From: Virgibacillus chiguensis
GTDB taxonomy: Bacteria; Bacillota; Bacilli; Bacillales; Amphibacillaceae
Length of the DNA stretch: 64,000 nucleotides
NCBI RefSeq assembly: GCF_900129865.1
Contig: NZ_FQXD01000003.1
Location: forward strand, 186,001 to 250,000
Reading direction: 5' to 3'
Below are positions 26,229 through 34,883 of this stretch, in pieces (position 1 is the stretch's first letter; each line of letters begins with the position of its first letter). Below the pieces are notes generated by a model. The model was given only the letters and a program-made list of their open reading frames with translations. It made no database searches and was not told the DNA's origin. The position numbers and the translations under genes were made by a program.

Positions 26229-26524
26229 AGTATCTTTCTCCTTTATTGCGTTTTAAAGTATTAAAGTTCGCATCTAGGCTGTTCTATTTTAATTACAGTG
26301 TTCACCTAAGTCTTTGGATATATATTGAAAATGTGTTTTGACTTTATAGTGTTAATTCGACAAAGAAAAGGAAACTCCTTCTTTCTATTTTATCCATAGA
26401 AAGTTTAAAACGATGGGAAAGGTATTGGGGATAATCGAGTTTTTCTAATCTGTCTCTATTGACAGCATAATAAATGTAAAGGAAGCTGTGCGTAAAGCTT
26501 ACTTTACTAAAGAGGTTGAGAGAA

Positions 26525-26734
26525 GTGAAAACACTTATTCGTGAAAAACGTACTCAGTTCGATATGACACAAGAGGAATTATCACAAAAGTTGGAAGTAT
26601 CAAGACAAACGATCATATCCTTAGAAAAAGGGAAATATAAACCGTCGCTCATACTGGCTCATAAATTGGCACAGACATTTAACTGTACAATAGAAGATAT
26701 TTTTATTTTTGAGGGGGATGAGAATGTTAAGTGA
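26525..26734 (+). CDS. XRE-type helix-turn-helix regulator
   Basis: 69 residues, essentially one DNA-binding domain: MTQEELSQKLEVSRQTIISL with EKGKYKPSL and NCTIEDIFIFE. GTG at 26525 is taken as the start because AGAGG lies nine bases upstream; a TTG at 26516 sits within that site. Small stand-alone XRE proteins of this kind usually control the gene next to them, here a membrane protein that overlaps its end by 11 bases. Confidence 0.88.
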   Translation: MKTLIREKRTQFDMTQEELSQKLEVSRQTIISLEKGKYKPSLILAHKLAQTFNCTIEDIFIFEGDENVK

Positions 26735-27047
26735 CATTTATCTCGAAAAACCTATTGTCATTTGGATATTTCTTGTAGGAAATTTGCTCTTACTTCCGAT
26801 TGTTTATTTTATCACCCGAACTATTGGTAAAAAGAAACGTTTATTTGATGAACGACATAAAGAAATAATGAACCAAGCAAAAGCGAAGTCTTGGAATATT
26901 ACTTTTTTTGTCCTTTTTTTCGCATATATTGTTATGATGCTGTTTAATTATTATTATCTGCATCTCATTGTAATGTCTATTGTTTTCCAATTACATTGTG
27001 GATCTTTTATGGTTGCTTCCGTTTATTTTAGATCAAAAGTAGAATGA
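26724..27047 (+). CDS. Small membrane protein paired with the XRE regulator
   Basis: 107 residues from the ATG at 26724 (GAGGGGG six bases upstream). Four hydrophobic segments: about 8-30, 48-66, 68-80 and 84-103. A basic stretch KKKRLFDERHKEIMNQAKAKS links the first two; this juxtaposition is common in DUF2178-like and related proteins encoded after an XRE gene. Function unknown. It overlaps the regulator and presumably forms a two-gene unit. Confidence 0.75.
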   Translation: MLSDIYLEKPIVIWIFLVGNLLLLPIVYFITRTIGKKKRLFDERHKEIMNQAKAKSWNITFFVLFFAYIVMMLFNYYYLHLIVMSIVFQLHCGSFMVASVYFRSKVE

Positions 27048-27194
27048 TATGAATCTTTTGCCGTTATTTTACGTATATGCTATTAGATGAATGAAAGAAT
27101 TGTCTCACATGATCCTAAGATCAATATTTAGGTACATCTTAGAAATGTCAAAGGAATTGACATATCCAGTAATAGTAGGAGCAGGTAATCAATC

Positions 27195-27310
27195 GTTTGG
27201 AACTTCATGTGAGAGACTCCTGTGGGAAAAGGATGAGACCCCGAACTTTTTTTGGCAGACAAGTCATGCCTTGGGGGGGAAGCGACGGGTTCAAGCACGT
27301 ATACAATTTC
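27195..27310 (-). repeat. Family C dispersed repeat (degenerate)
   Basis: GAGACTCCTGTGGGAAAAGG, ATGAGACCCCG and GGTTCAAGCACG match in order the complement of the copy near 61260-61370. The pattern GACTCC-GGGAAA-GAGACCCC occurs widely between genes in Bacillaceae. Confidence 0.5.
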
Positions 27311-27386
27311 GATTCGGAAAACAAATAAACTGTTATTAATAAAGGCGTATATTAACGCCTAAATATAGTTAGAGAGGAGACGAAAT

Positions 27387-28283
27387 ATGTTACAACTAAA
27401 AGAAGTAACAAAGAAATTTGGGACTCATACTGCTGTTGACCAGCTGTCGTTGGAAATACCTGAAAGAGAAATGTATGGGTTTTTGGGCGGAAATGGTGCT
27501 GGGAAAACAACAACATTTCGTATGATTTTAGGATTATTAGACAAAACATCTGGAGACATATCATGGGAGGGAAAGGCAGTTAATTATGAAAAGAGTCATT
27601 TAATTGGCTATCTTCCTGAGGAGAGGGGACTTTATCCGAAGTTAACTGTGAAAGATCAACTTACTTATTTAGCAAGGCTTCGAGGAATGGGAAAGACAGA
27701 AGCAATTAAAGAGTTAAAATCTTGGCTTGATCGATTTCAAGTTCCAGAATATCTAAATAAGAAAGTTGAGGAATTATCCAAAGGCAATCAACAAAAAATC
27801 CAGTTTATTTCTGCGGTTATCCATAAACCAAAACTATTAATTTTAGATGAACCTTTTTCCGGACTGGATCCAGTAAATGTGGAAATGCTAAAAGAAGCGG
27901 TAGTGGATTTAAAAGAACAAGGGACATCGATTGTTTTTTCTTCTCATCGCATGGAGCATGTGGAAGAGCTTTGTGAGCATTTATGCATATTACATAAAGG
28001 CAAGCAAGTCGTTCAAGGGTCATTACGGGAGATAAAACGTTCCTTTGGTAAGAAAAACTTAAGTGTTTATGCTGACTTTTCCGTTGATTTTCTTAGCAAT
28101 TTTCCTGGTGTTACGAAATATAAATCCGTTATGGAAGGGTGCGAGTTGCAAATTGAAAATGAAGCAGTGTCTCAAGGAATTTTCACTGCTATACAAGGCA
28201 AGGGATTTGTAAGAAAATTTGAGTTGGAAGAGCCGTCTCTCAATGATATTTTTATTGCGAAAGTAGGTGCTTCCTATGAATAA
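27387..28283 (+). CDS. yhaQ: ABC transporter ATP-binding protein YhaQ
   Basis: 298 residues of NatA type. Walker A GGNGAGKTT near 36-44, signature LSKGNQQKIQFISA, Walker B LLILDEPFSGLDPV and H-loop VFSSHRMEHVE. The C-terminal 90 residues form the family's extra domain. It pairs with YhaP, whose start overlaps its stop by eight bases. In B. subtilis the homologous yhaQP pair resembles the NatAB sodium exporter, but its substrate is not firmly known. Confidence 0.93.
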   Translation: MLQLKEVTKKFGTHTAVDQLSLEIPEREMYGFLGGNGAGKTTTFRMILGLLDKTSGDISWEGKAVNYEKSHLIGYLPEERGLYPKLTVKDQLTYLARLRGMGKTEAIKELKSWLDRFQVPEYLNKKVEELSKGNQQKIQFISAVIHKPKLLILDEPFSGLDPVNVEMLKEAVVDLKEQGTSIVFSSHRMEHVEELCEHLCILHKGKQVVQGSLREIKRSFGKKNLSVYADFSVDFLSNFPGVTKYKSVMEGCELQIENEAVSQGIFTAIQGKGFVRKFELEEPSLNDIFIAKVGASYE

Positions 28284-29526
28284 GTTTTGGATTATTTTAG
28301 GGCATACGTATACGACTAGAGTGAAATCGAAATCATTTATCATTACAACACTCATTACACTCGTCTTTATATTTGCTTTAACGAATATAAAAACGATTAT
28401 TGATGTTTTTTCTGATGGGGAAAAAGATCAAATTGCTGTTATTGATGAGACAGATGAACTTTTTAAGCCACTTGCCGAAAATGTGGAACAAACCAATGAA
28501 GATATAGAACTTACGCTTTATGAGGACACAGAAGAAAAAGCAAAACAAGCGGTAGAGGAAGAAGAATATGCAGCTCTTATCCTTTTGAGTAAAAATGAAA
28601 AGCAACTGCCAAAAGCAACTTATTACGCGAATAGTATTTCCGAGTCAAGTTTACAAACAACGTTAGAGCAACAGCTACAGCAGCTGAAAACAATGTATGC
28701 TACAGAGCAAGCTGGTGTTGATCCAGCGACACTAGCTATGATTAATGAACCAGTAGTGTTTGATACCATTGCTTTAGATGAATCAGCTAAAACGGAAGAA
28801 GAACTGAATCAAGCTCGTGGCATTGTATACATCATGTTATTTTTGTTATACATGACTGTTATTGTGTATGGCAATATGATTGCCACAGATGTAGCAACGG
28901 AAAAGTCATCTCGAGTAATGGAAATTCTTATTTCCAGTGCATCGCCTGTGACACATATGTTTGCTAAAATTATTGGTGTAGCGTTAGTCGGATTAACACA
29001 AATAGTACTGTTTTTAGGTGCTGGTTATGCGCTTATTACTGCCAAAGATGAAGCAACTAAAGAGCTATTTGCGCAGTTTGGGATTGGTTCTTCTTCTGCG
29101 TCGATTTATATTTATGCGATCGTATTTTTTCTCTTAGGTTATCTTCTCTATGCGACACTTGCAGCCATGTTAGGTTCGTTAGTTAGTCGAATTGAAGATG
29201 CGCAACAAATCATTATGCCGATGACATTTTTAATTGTTATCGCATTTATCATCGCAATAAGTGGTCTTTCTACACCAGATGCCGGGTTTATTAAAATCAC
29301 GTCGTTCATTCCATTTTTTACACCGATGATAATGTTTCTCCGAGTCGGTATGTTAGATATTCCTGTTTGGGAAATTGCCTTATCTATCGGTCTTTTAGTT
29401 GGAACCATTATTATTTTAGCGATTCTAGGAGCTAAAGTGTACCGTGGAGGAGTTCTCCTGTATGGTCGATCTAGTTCACTAAAAGATTTAAAAAAAGCAC
29501 TAGCATTATCAAAAAAAGAAAAATAA
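28276..29526 (+). CDS. yhaP: ABC-2 type permease YhaP
   Basis: 416 residues from the ATG at 28276. NatB-like layout: one membrane span near residues 20-37, a large extracytoplasmic domain (about 40-180) rich in Glu and Gln, then five or six spans from residue 180 on. The cytoplasmic motif ATEKSSRVMEILISSASP is diagnostic of ABC-2 permeases of this branch. It forms the membrane half of the YhaQP exporter. A strong terminator follows. Confidence 0.92.
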   Translation: MNKFWIILGHTYTTRVKSKSFIITTLITLVFIFALTNIKTIIDVFSDGEKDQIAVIDETDELFKPLAENVEQTNEDIELTLYEDTEEKAKQAVEEEEYAALILLSKNEKQLPKATYYANSISESSLQTTLEQQLQQLKTMYATEQAGVDPATLAMINEPVVFDTIALDESAKTEEELNQARGIVYIMLFLLYMTVIVYGNMIATDVATEKSSRVMEILISSASPVTHMFAKIIGVALVGLTQIVLFLGAGYALITAKDEATKELFAQFGIGSSSASIYIYAIVFFLLGYLLYATLAAMLGSLVSRIEDAQQIIMPMTFLIVIAFIIAISGLSTPDAGFIKITSFIPFFTPMIMFLRVGMLDIPVWEIALSIGLLVGTIIILAILGAKVYRGGVLLYGRSSSLKDLKKALALSKKEK

Positions 29527-29554
29527 CTTATTGAAAATAATACAGTAAGTGTCG

Positions 29555-29584
29555 AAGCTCTGCTTTAAGGCAGAGCTTTTTTCC
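29555..29584 (+). terminator. Intrinsic terminator after yhaP
   Basis: AAGCTCTGC and GCAGAGCTT around TTTAAG, with a six-T run. Confidence 0.9.
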
Positions 29585-29799
29585 AGTAAAAGGAAGAATA
29601 AAGAATAGGGGGTTTTCGCAAATATTTTTAAAGAGAATTTGTTGAGAAGTAGTCAACCATGCCAACGCTTTCTTAGCTTTTTTTTCGAACGATTTAGGAA
29701 TTCCTTTAGAAATGGGAGCGACAATGATTCTAACAAATGGACGAACGTGCATTCTGATAATGAATTTGCTAAAATAGTAAACGAACTGGAGGTGGAAAT

Positions 29800-31023
29800 G
29801 TGTTAGAAGAAATCACGTTTATTCATGCGGCTGATTTACATTTAGACAGCCCATTTAAGGGGTTAGCTTCTGCACCTGAAGCTATCTTTCAAGAAGTACG
29901 GAAAAGTACATTTACAGCTTTGGAACATTTGGTTCATAAGGCGATTCGATACCAAGTAGACTTTATATTACTTGTAGGAGATTTGTTTGACAATGAGCAA
30001 CAAAGCTTGCAAGCGCAAATTCGACTAAAACGGGCTTTTGAAACGCTCCAACAATATAATATTACCGTGTTTTTATCTTATGGTAACCATGATCATGTGG
30101 AGGGGAATCCTCGTTTTGTTCCTTATCCTAATAATGTGATTGAATTTTCAAATGAAACGGTATCTTCGTATACATATGTCAAAAACGGCGAACCCGTTGC
30201 AGAAATTTACGGTTTTAGTTACGAAAAACGAGCCGTGTTAGATAATAAAGTGGGCGAATATGAGATAAAGAATCCAGCTGTAACCTTTCATATTGCTATG
30301 TTACACGGAAGTGTGCAAAGTAATACAGAGCACGATACGTATGCACCTTTTAAAATATCGGATCTTACAGAAATAGATATGGATTATTGGGCACTAGGAC
30401 ATATTCATCAACGACAAATCGTAAAACAGACACCTCCAATTATATATCCGGGAAATATTCAAGGTCGACATCGTAAAGAAACAGGAGAAAAAGGCTGTTA
30501 TTATGTTCGCCTTACAAAAAATGAACCACAGCTGGAATTTTTGCCACTACAAGCTATTCAAATTAAACATGTATCCGTAGACATTACAGCGTGTGACACT
30601 GTTTTTGATATGGAGAGCGTGCTATTAGCAACACTAAAAGAGATGACAGCTGTAACACCACAGTTAATCGATGTACAACTAGAAAGTAAGAATGAGCATA
30701 TCTATGAATGGGAACGCGATGGACACGTAGAAGATGTGATCGATGTAGTCAATGAAACACTTCAGCAATTTCATCCTTGGTCGTACATTTTTCACTTTAC
30801 AATTTACGGGCAAACAAATATTGATGAAACATTATATGATGGCAACCACTTCATTGGAGAAATGCTCCGTGAAGCTGAAAAACAGCCAGTGCAACCGTTG
30901 TTAACAGACCTTTATAAGCAAAAGCTAGCACGCAAGTTTTTGCCGCCGTTAACAGAGGAAGAACAACAAGCGATAAAAACAGCGGCAAAACAACTTCTTG
31001 TTCATGAACTGTTAAAGGAATGA
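29800..31023 (+). CDS. yhaO: Metallophosphatase/exonuclease YhaO (SbcD-like)
   Basis: 407 residues, GTG start after GGAGGTGGAAAT. Calcineurin-type phosphoesterase motifs in order: HAADLHLDSPF (residues 9-19), VGDLFDNE (about 59-66), SYGNHDH (about 94-100), MLHGS and ALGHIHQ. These form the two-metal site of SbcD/Mre11 nucleases. It precedes the SbcC-like yhaN by ten bases; the pair is thought to act in DNA end or repair metabolism. Confidence 0.93.
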   Translation: MLEEITFIHAADLHLDSPFKGLASAPEAIFQEVRKSTFTALEHLVHKAIRYQVDFILLVGDLFDNEQQSLQAQIRLKRAFETLQQYNITVFLSYGNHDHVEGNPRFVPYPNNVIEFSNETVSSYTYVKNGEPVAEIYGFSYEKRAVLDNKVGEYEIKNPAVTFHIAMLHGSVQSNTEHDTYAPFKISDLTEIDMDYWALGHIHQRQIVKQTPPIIYPGNIQGRHRKETGEKGCYYVRLTKNEPQLEFLPLQAIQIKHVSVDITACDTVFDMESVLLATLKEMTAVTPQLIDVQLESKNEHIYEWERDGHVEDVIDVVNETLQQFHPWSYIFHFTIYGQTNIDETLYDGNHFIGEMLREAEKQPVQPLLTDLYKQKLARKFLPPLTEEEQQAIKTAAKQLLVHELLKE

Positions 31024-31032
31024 GGGAGAAAT

Positions 31033-33993
31033 GTGATTATTCAACGAGCAACCATTTTTGGGTTTGGAAAATGGGTGAATGAGACCTTTAATTTTTCTAA
31101 TGGTCCAGTCCATTATATTTACGGAGAAAATGAATCAGGCAAGTCTACTTTGCATACATTTATTCTATTTATGTTATTTGGCTTACCACCTAAACAATGT
31201 GAATTATATCGCCCGAAGACAAGCGGACAATTTGGAGGTAGATTGCATGTTTCTCTTCATGGGGATATGTGTATAATTGAACGTTTATACAAAGGTAGGC
31301 ATAGCGAAGCGGTTATTTATACAGCAGATGGGGATGAAAAAGGAGAAGTTTGGCTTCAAGATAAGCTGAAAGGAATGACGTTAGCAACTTATCAGTCTAT
31401 TTATTCTTTTTCTGCTAAAGATTTAATGGGCATATCCGACATGCAGGCGGATGACCTAGGAGAGGTTATCCTTGGAATTGGGTTAACAGGGGTGAAAAAT
31501 TTATATACAGTAGAAAAACGATTGGATCAGCAACTAGGAGCGTTATTTAAACCTTCTGGAAAGAACCCAAGTATCAATCAACAATTAACCAAGCTTCAAG
31601 AAATTCAAACAAAGGCCATCGATTGGAAACGGATAGAATTAACGTACCAAGAAAAACAAAAGCATATAAAGGAATTAGAGCAATCGTTAAAGGATATAAA
31701 ACAAAGTATTAGTGATCAATATGAAGAACGATTTTTTATAGAAAAACAAAGACATGCCTTGCCAACTATTCAAGCTTTTCAATCTATCTATAAGCAATTG
31801 AAGCAGATGCCAGAGAAAATTTGTTTTCCTGAAGCGGGAATAGAGCGCTGGGAGCAGGTAAAAGAGAAGCTCTTGCCTTTAAAGAGTAAACAAGCTGTTT
31901 TAGAAGCAAACCAATCGCGTTACCATAATGAAATAAAATTATTAGACGAAACATTGTTACCAGTGGATTTAAATCATGATGGAAAAAACGTGTTGGAAGA
32001 AATGGGACGATATGAACATTTCCGGGATCAAACAGATAATTTGTCGCAATCAATACAAAAACAGCAACAACAGTTTCAGACCATTTGTAGCGACCTCCAA
32101 TTACCGATAAATCGTGAAGAGGTAAGTAAACTAGAGTTGTCTATCTTTACGGAAAAGAATTGGAAGAAAATAAAAGAGGATTTAGACCAATTAGATGCAA
32201 AACAAATGCAACTACAGCTAGAAAAACAACAATTGGCAAAGCAGCGGCAGAAACTGATGGAAGAGAAACAAGCTATTCAAGAACGGATGGCTAAAGAACA
32301 TCAATTAAAGCAATGGAAAGCACAACTACAACAAGCACAAACGTCTGATCCTTCCTTATCCATGGATCAACAAAAAAGAAACGCAGTTAATTGGCAGCAA
32401 GAAAAGCAGCGAAAACAAAAGCAAGCACGATCATTCTTGCTTAGCGGGATCATTGTTGCATTCGTTTTAGCATTTGCGGGTAGTGTTACGAATTATAACA
32501 TGCTTCTATTTGTGGTTCCGTTTGTAGTGATTTTAGCTTTTTTTCAATGGAAGATGCGGACACAGTCGATAAAAGAGATGGACAGATGGTTTACAGCGTC
32601 GACAAGTGAGCTGCGTTATTCTATAACAGATGACGAGAGAGAACGTCTAGAACAATCTGTGGCTCAAGAATTACAGTTTCGCACAAAGCGTGATACAATG
32701 GACGAACAATTGAAATCGGTCGATGTAAAAGCGTTACAACAAGAAGAACAACAACTACTTTTATCGGAGCAAATGAGGCGCATGGATGAACGTATTCTTG
32801 CTGAGCAACGTATTTATCCATTTTTAGCACAACTTGCCCCCCAATATTGGGTAGATGTCTTTCATAGTTTAAAACAGTTACAGTTTATTCACAAACGAAT
32901 GGAAGAAGATGAAACCATTTACAATGAACAAGCACAACAGATGCAGACAATTCATACGAAACTAAGCGCGTTTATCGAACGTATAAATGGGGAATGGTTG
33001 GATCAGACTGTGCAAACGCAATTTCAATATGTAGAAGATGCCTTGACACAAAATGAAGCACATCTGAACCAACGATCGTATTATGAGAATCAGTTAGCGG
33101 AAAATGAATGGGCATTGCAACAGGTATACGAACAAATGAAGCCTTTAGAATTGGAAATGAATCACTTATTAAAAGCAGCTCTGGTAGAAAATGAAGAAGC
33201 GTATTACGAGAAAGGAAAGCAGAAGCAACGATTGCAATCACTCAAGCAACAAGAGGAAGAATTAGTAGCGCAACTTGATTCCTTGTTTCCTAAAGAAAAG
33301 TGGCAAGCATTGCTATCTAATACCCCATCTGTTTTTGACTTGGAACAGGAAGGGGAAAAAGTGCATCAAATCATTACAGAATTAGAGACGCATTTAGACG
33401 AACAACAGCAAAAATTAGCAAAGGTTCATACGGAAGTAGATATATTGGAGAACAAAGAAGATTTTTCTACATTGATTCATCAAAAAGAAATGGAGCAGGA
33501 AGCATTACATCAACAAGCTAGACATTGGGCGACATTAAAAGTAGCAAAAGAAATGCTATTACAGGCGAAGCGATCTTATCAGAGTAAGTATATAAGTAAG
33601 GTGATGGAAAAAACCTCAGTCTATTTTCGCGAATTAACCGTAGAGAAGTATCGCTGTGTTTACCCACCGACTGTAGGGCGATTTTTTACGGTAGAAAAAG
33701 AGGATGGTACACGTTTAAATGTGAAAGAGTTATCTCAAGGTACGATGGATCAATTATATGTTGCATTACGTTTAGCGGTTAGTGTAAGTATGAGTGAAGA
33801 ACATGCTTTACCGTTTATTCTTGATGATGCATTTGTACATTTTGATTCGTTACGTACAAAGCGTGTCGCAATGCTACTTGAACGCATTGCACAAGAGCAA
33901 CAAGTGATCGTTTTCACGTGTAAGCAAGGCCTTGTTGAAGTAGCGAAAAAAAGAAGTTTTGTTCAAATGTTAAATTCTATTCGCATTCATTGA
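31033..33993 (+). CDS. yhaN: SbcC/RecF-type ATPase YhaN
   Basis: 986 residues. The N-terminal Walker A GENESGKST at 31-39 and Q-loop region are followed by long coiled coils (about 180-460 and 540-870, rich in Gln, Glu and Lys). Near the end come ELSQGTMDQLYVALRLA (signature) and PFILDDAFVHFD (Walker B with D-loop). Unlike SbcC, two adjacent hydrophobic segments (about 470-510) split the coils, which would tether the molecule to the membrane; B. subtilis YhaN shares this. GTG start after GAGGGAGAA. Confidence 0.93.
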   Translation: MIIQRATIFGFGKWVNETFNFSNGPVHYIYGENESGKSTLHTFILFMLFGLPPKQCELYRPKTSGQFGGRLHVSLHGDMCIIERLYKGRHSEAVIYTADGDEKGEVWLQDKLKGMTLATYQSIYSFSAKDLMGISDMQADDLGEVILGIGLTGVKNLYTVEKRLDQQLGALFKPSGKNPSINQQLTKLQEIQTKAIDWKRIELTYQEKQKHIKELEQSLKDIKQSISDQYEERFFIEKQRHALPTIQAFQSIYKQLKQMPEKICFPEAGIERWEQVKEKLLPLKSKQAVLEANQSRYHNEIKLLDETLLPVDLNHDGKNVLEEMGRYEHFRDQTDNLSQSIQKQQQQFQTICSDLQLPINREEVSKLELSIFTEKNWKKIKEDLDQLDAKQMQLQLEKQQLAKQRQKLMEEKQAIQERMAKEHQLKQWKAQLQQAQTSDPSLSMDQQKRNAVNWQQEKQRKQKQARSFLLSGIIVAFVLAFAGSVTNYNMLLFVVPFVVILAFFQWKMRTQSIKEMDRWFTASTSELRYSITDDERERLEQSVAQELQFRTKRDTMDEQLKSVDVKALQQEEQQLLLSEQMRRMDERILAEQRIYPFLAQLAPQYWVDVFHSLKQLQFIHKRMEEDETIYNEQAQQMQTIHTKLSAFIERINGEWLDQTVQTQFQYVEDALTQNEAHLNQRSYYENQLAENEWALQQVYEQMKPLELEMNHLLKAALVENEEAYYEKGKQKQRLQSLKQQEEELVAQLDSLFPKEKWQALLSNTPSVFDLEQEGEKVHQIITELETHLDEQQQKLAKVHTEVDILENKEDFSTLIHQKEMEQEALHQQARHWATLKVAKEMLLQAKRSYQSKYISKVMEKTSVYFRELTVEKYRCVYPPTVGRFFTVEKEDGTRLNVKELSQGTMDQLYVALRLAVSVSMSEEHALPFILDDAFVHFDSLRTKRVAMLLERIAQEQQVIVFTCKQGLVEVAKKRSFVQMLNSIRIH

Positions 33994-34052
33994 CAATAAA
34001 TGATAAACTATTTGCAGATTATATGATTATAATGCATGTGGAGGGACATCCA

Positions 34053-34598
34053 GTGCCAGAGAAAAATGAATACAAAGACTGGGAAAAATATGATGAAACA
34101 ATTGAAAAATTCATTCAAGTCATTGCCAAAAATATGAACCTTTATGGCCTTACATCTTCAGTGGGCAGATTATATGGTGTATTATATTTTTCTAATAAGC
34201 CAATGACTTTAGACGATATGCGTGATGCACTTGAAATGAGTAAAACAAGCATGTCGACAGGTGTGAGGACGCTGTCAGAGATGAAAATGGTGGAATCCAC
34301 TTTTAAACGTGGTATTCGGAAAGACCTTTATCAATCAGAAGAAGATTGGTATAAATCTTTTACTTCTTTGTTTGGCAATCGTTGGCGTCACCATACGGAA
34401 ACAAATATTGAAGAAGCGGAAGAAGCAATGGCGGAACTTCAACAGATAGCAAAAGAAACAGAAGATGAACAATTAAAAGCAAAGATTCAGGCGGATATAG
34501 AACGGTTACAGTATGCTAAAAATTACTATGAATGGTTAATGAAATTTATCCAAGTGATTGAATCAGGTGAAATATTTAACTATATACCAAAACATTAA
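34053..34598 (+). CDS. GbsR-family regulator (orphan)
   Basis: The GTG at 34053 is preferred (GGAGGGA seven bases before), giving 181 residues, the usual GbsR length. The winged helix carries the family signature: YGLTSSVGRLYGVLYFSNKP, MTLDDMRDALEMSKTSMSTG and VRTLSEMKMVES. A Trp/Tyr-containing C-terminal half follows. GbsR/OpcR/OpuAR proteins sense choline or betaine and repress osmolyte genes. No gbsAB or transporter is adjacent, so its target is unclear. It follows yhaN by 59 bases. Its HTH is similar to that of the second family member at 39737-40222. Confidence 0.88.
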   Translation: MPEKNEYKDWEKYDETIEKFIQVIAKNMNLYGLTSSVGRLYGVLYFSNKPMTLDDMRDALEMSKTSMSTGVRTLSEMKMVESTFKRGIRKDLYQSEEDWYKSFTSLFGNRWRHHTETNIEEAEEAMAELQQIAKETEDEQLKAKIQADIERLQYAKNYYEWLMKFIQVIESGEIFNYIPKH

Positions 34599-34647
34599 TC
34601 ATCTTTTAAGGTAAAACAAATATCCGGTGTCTCCTTACCAATGATGT

Positions 34648-34686
34648 AAAAAATCCTTGCTTATCATTTATAGCAAGGATTTTTTA
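34648..34686 (+). terminator. Intrinsic terminator after the GbsR-like gene
   Basis: AAAAAATCCTTGCT and AGCAAGGATTTTTT around TATCATTTAT. A family A repeat head starts immediately. Confidence 0.9.
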
Positions 34687-34860
34687 CACTATAGGAAAGT
34701 ATCAGGTTTTTATAGGGTTTATAGTATAAGTAAAACGGCGGCGCGTTTTCCGCTATAAGAATTGGCGAAAAGCCAAGTTTTCCTAAGCTGTTTTTTACTG
34801 TGTACTTAAAAAACAGTCTTCTCCATAAAGCATGAATGGCAAGCCTAGGTTTCTCTTGAA
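34686..34860 (+). repeat. Family A dispersed repeat
   Basis: CACTATAGGAAAGTATCAGG, GGTTTATAGTATAAGTAAAA, CGGCGGCGCGTTTTCC, then hairpin AATTGGCGAAAAGCCAA and TTTTCCTAA. A second partial unit (CCATAAAGCATGAATGGCAA) follows at about 34830. Confidence 0.75.
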
Positions 34861-34883
34861 AGGAACAAATAGAGAATGAAGAA

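Noticed and set aside
27091-27339. Possible 82-codon plus-strand gene
   Set aside because: It has no good ribosome site, runs through a family C repeat and its product resembles nothing coherent.
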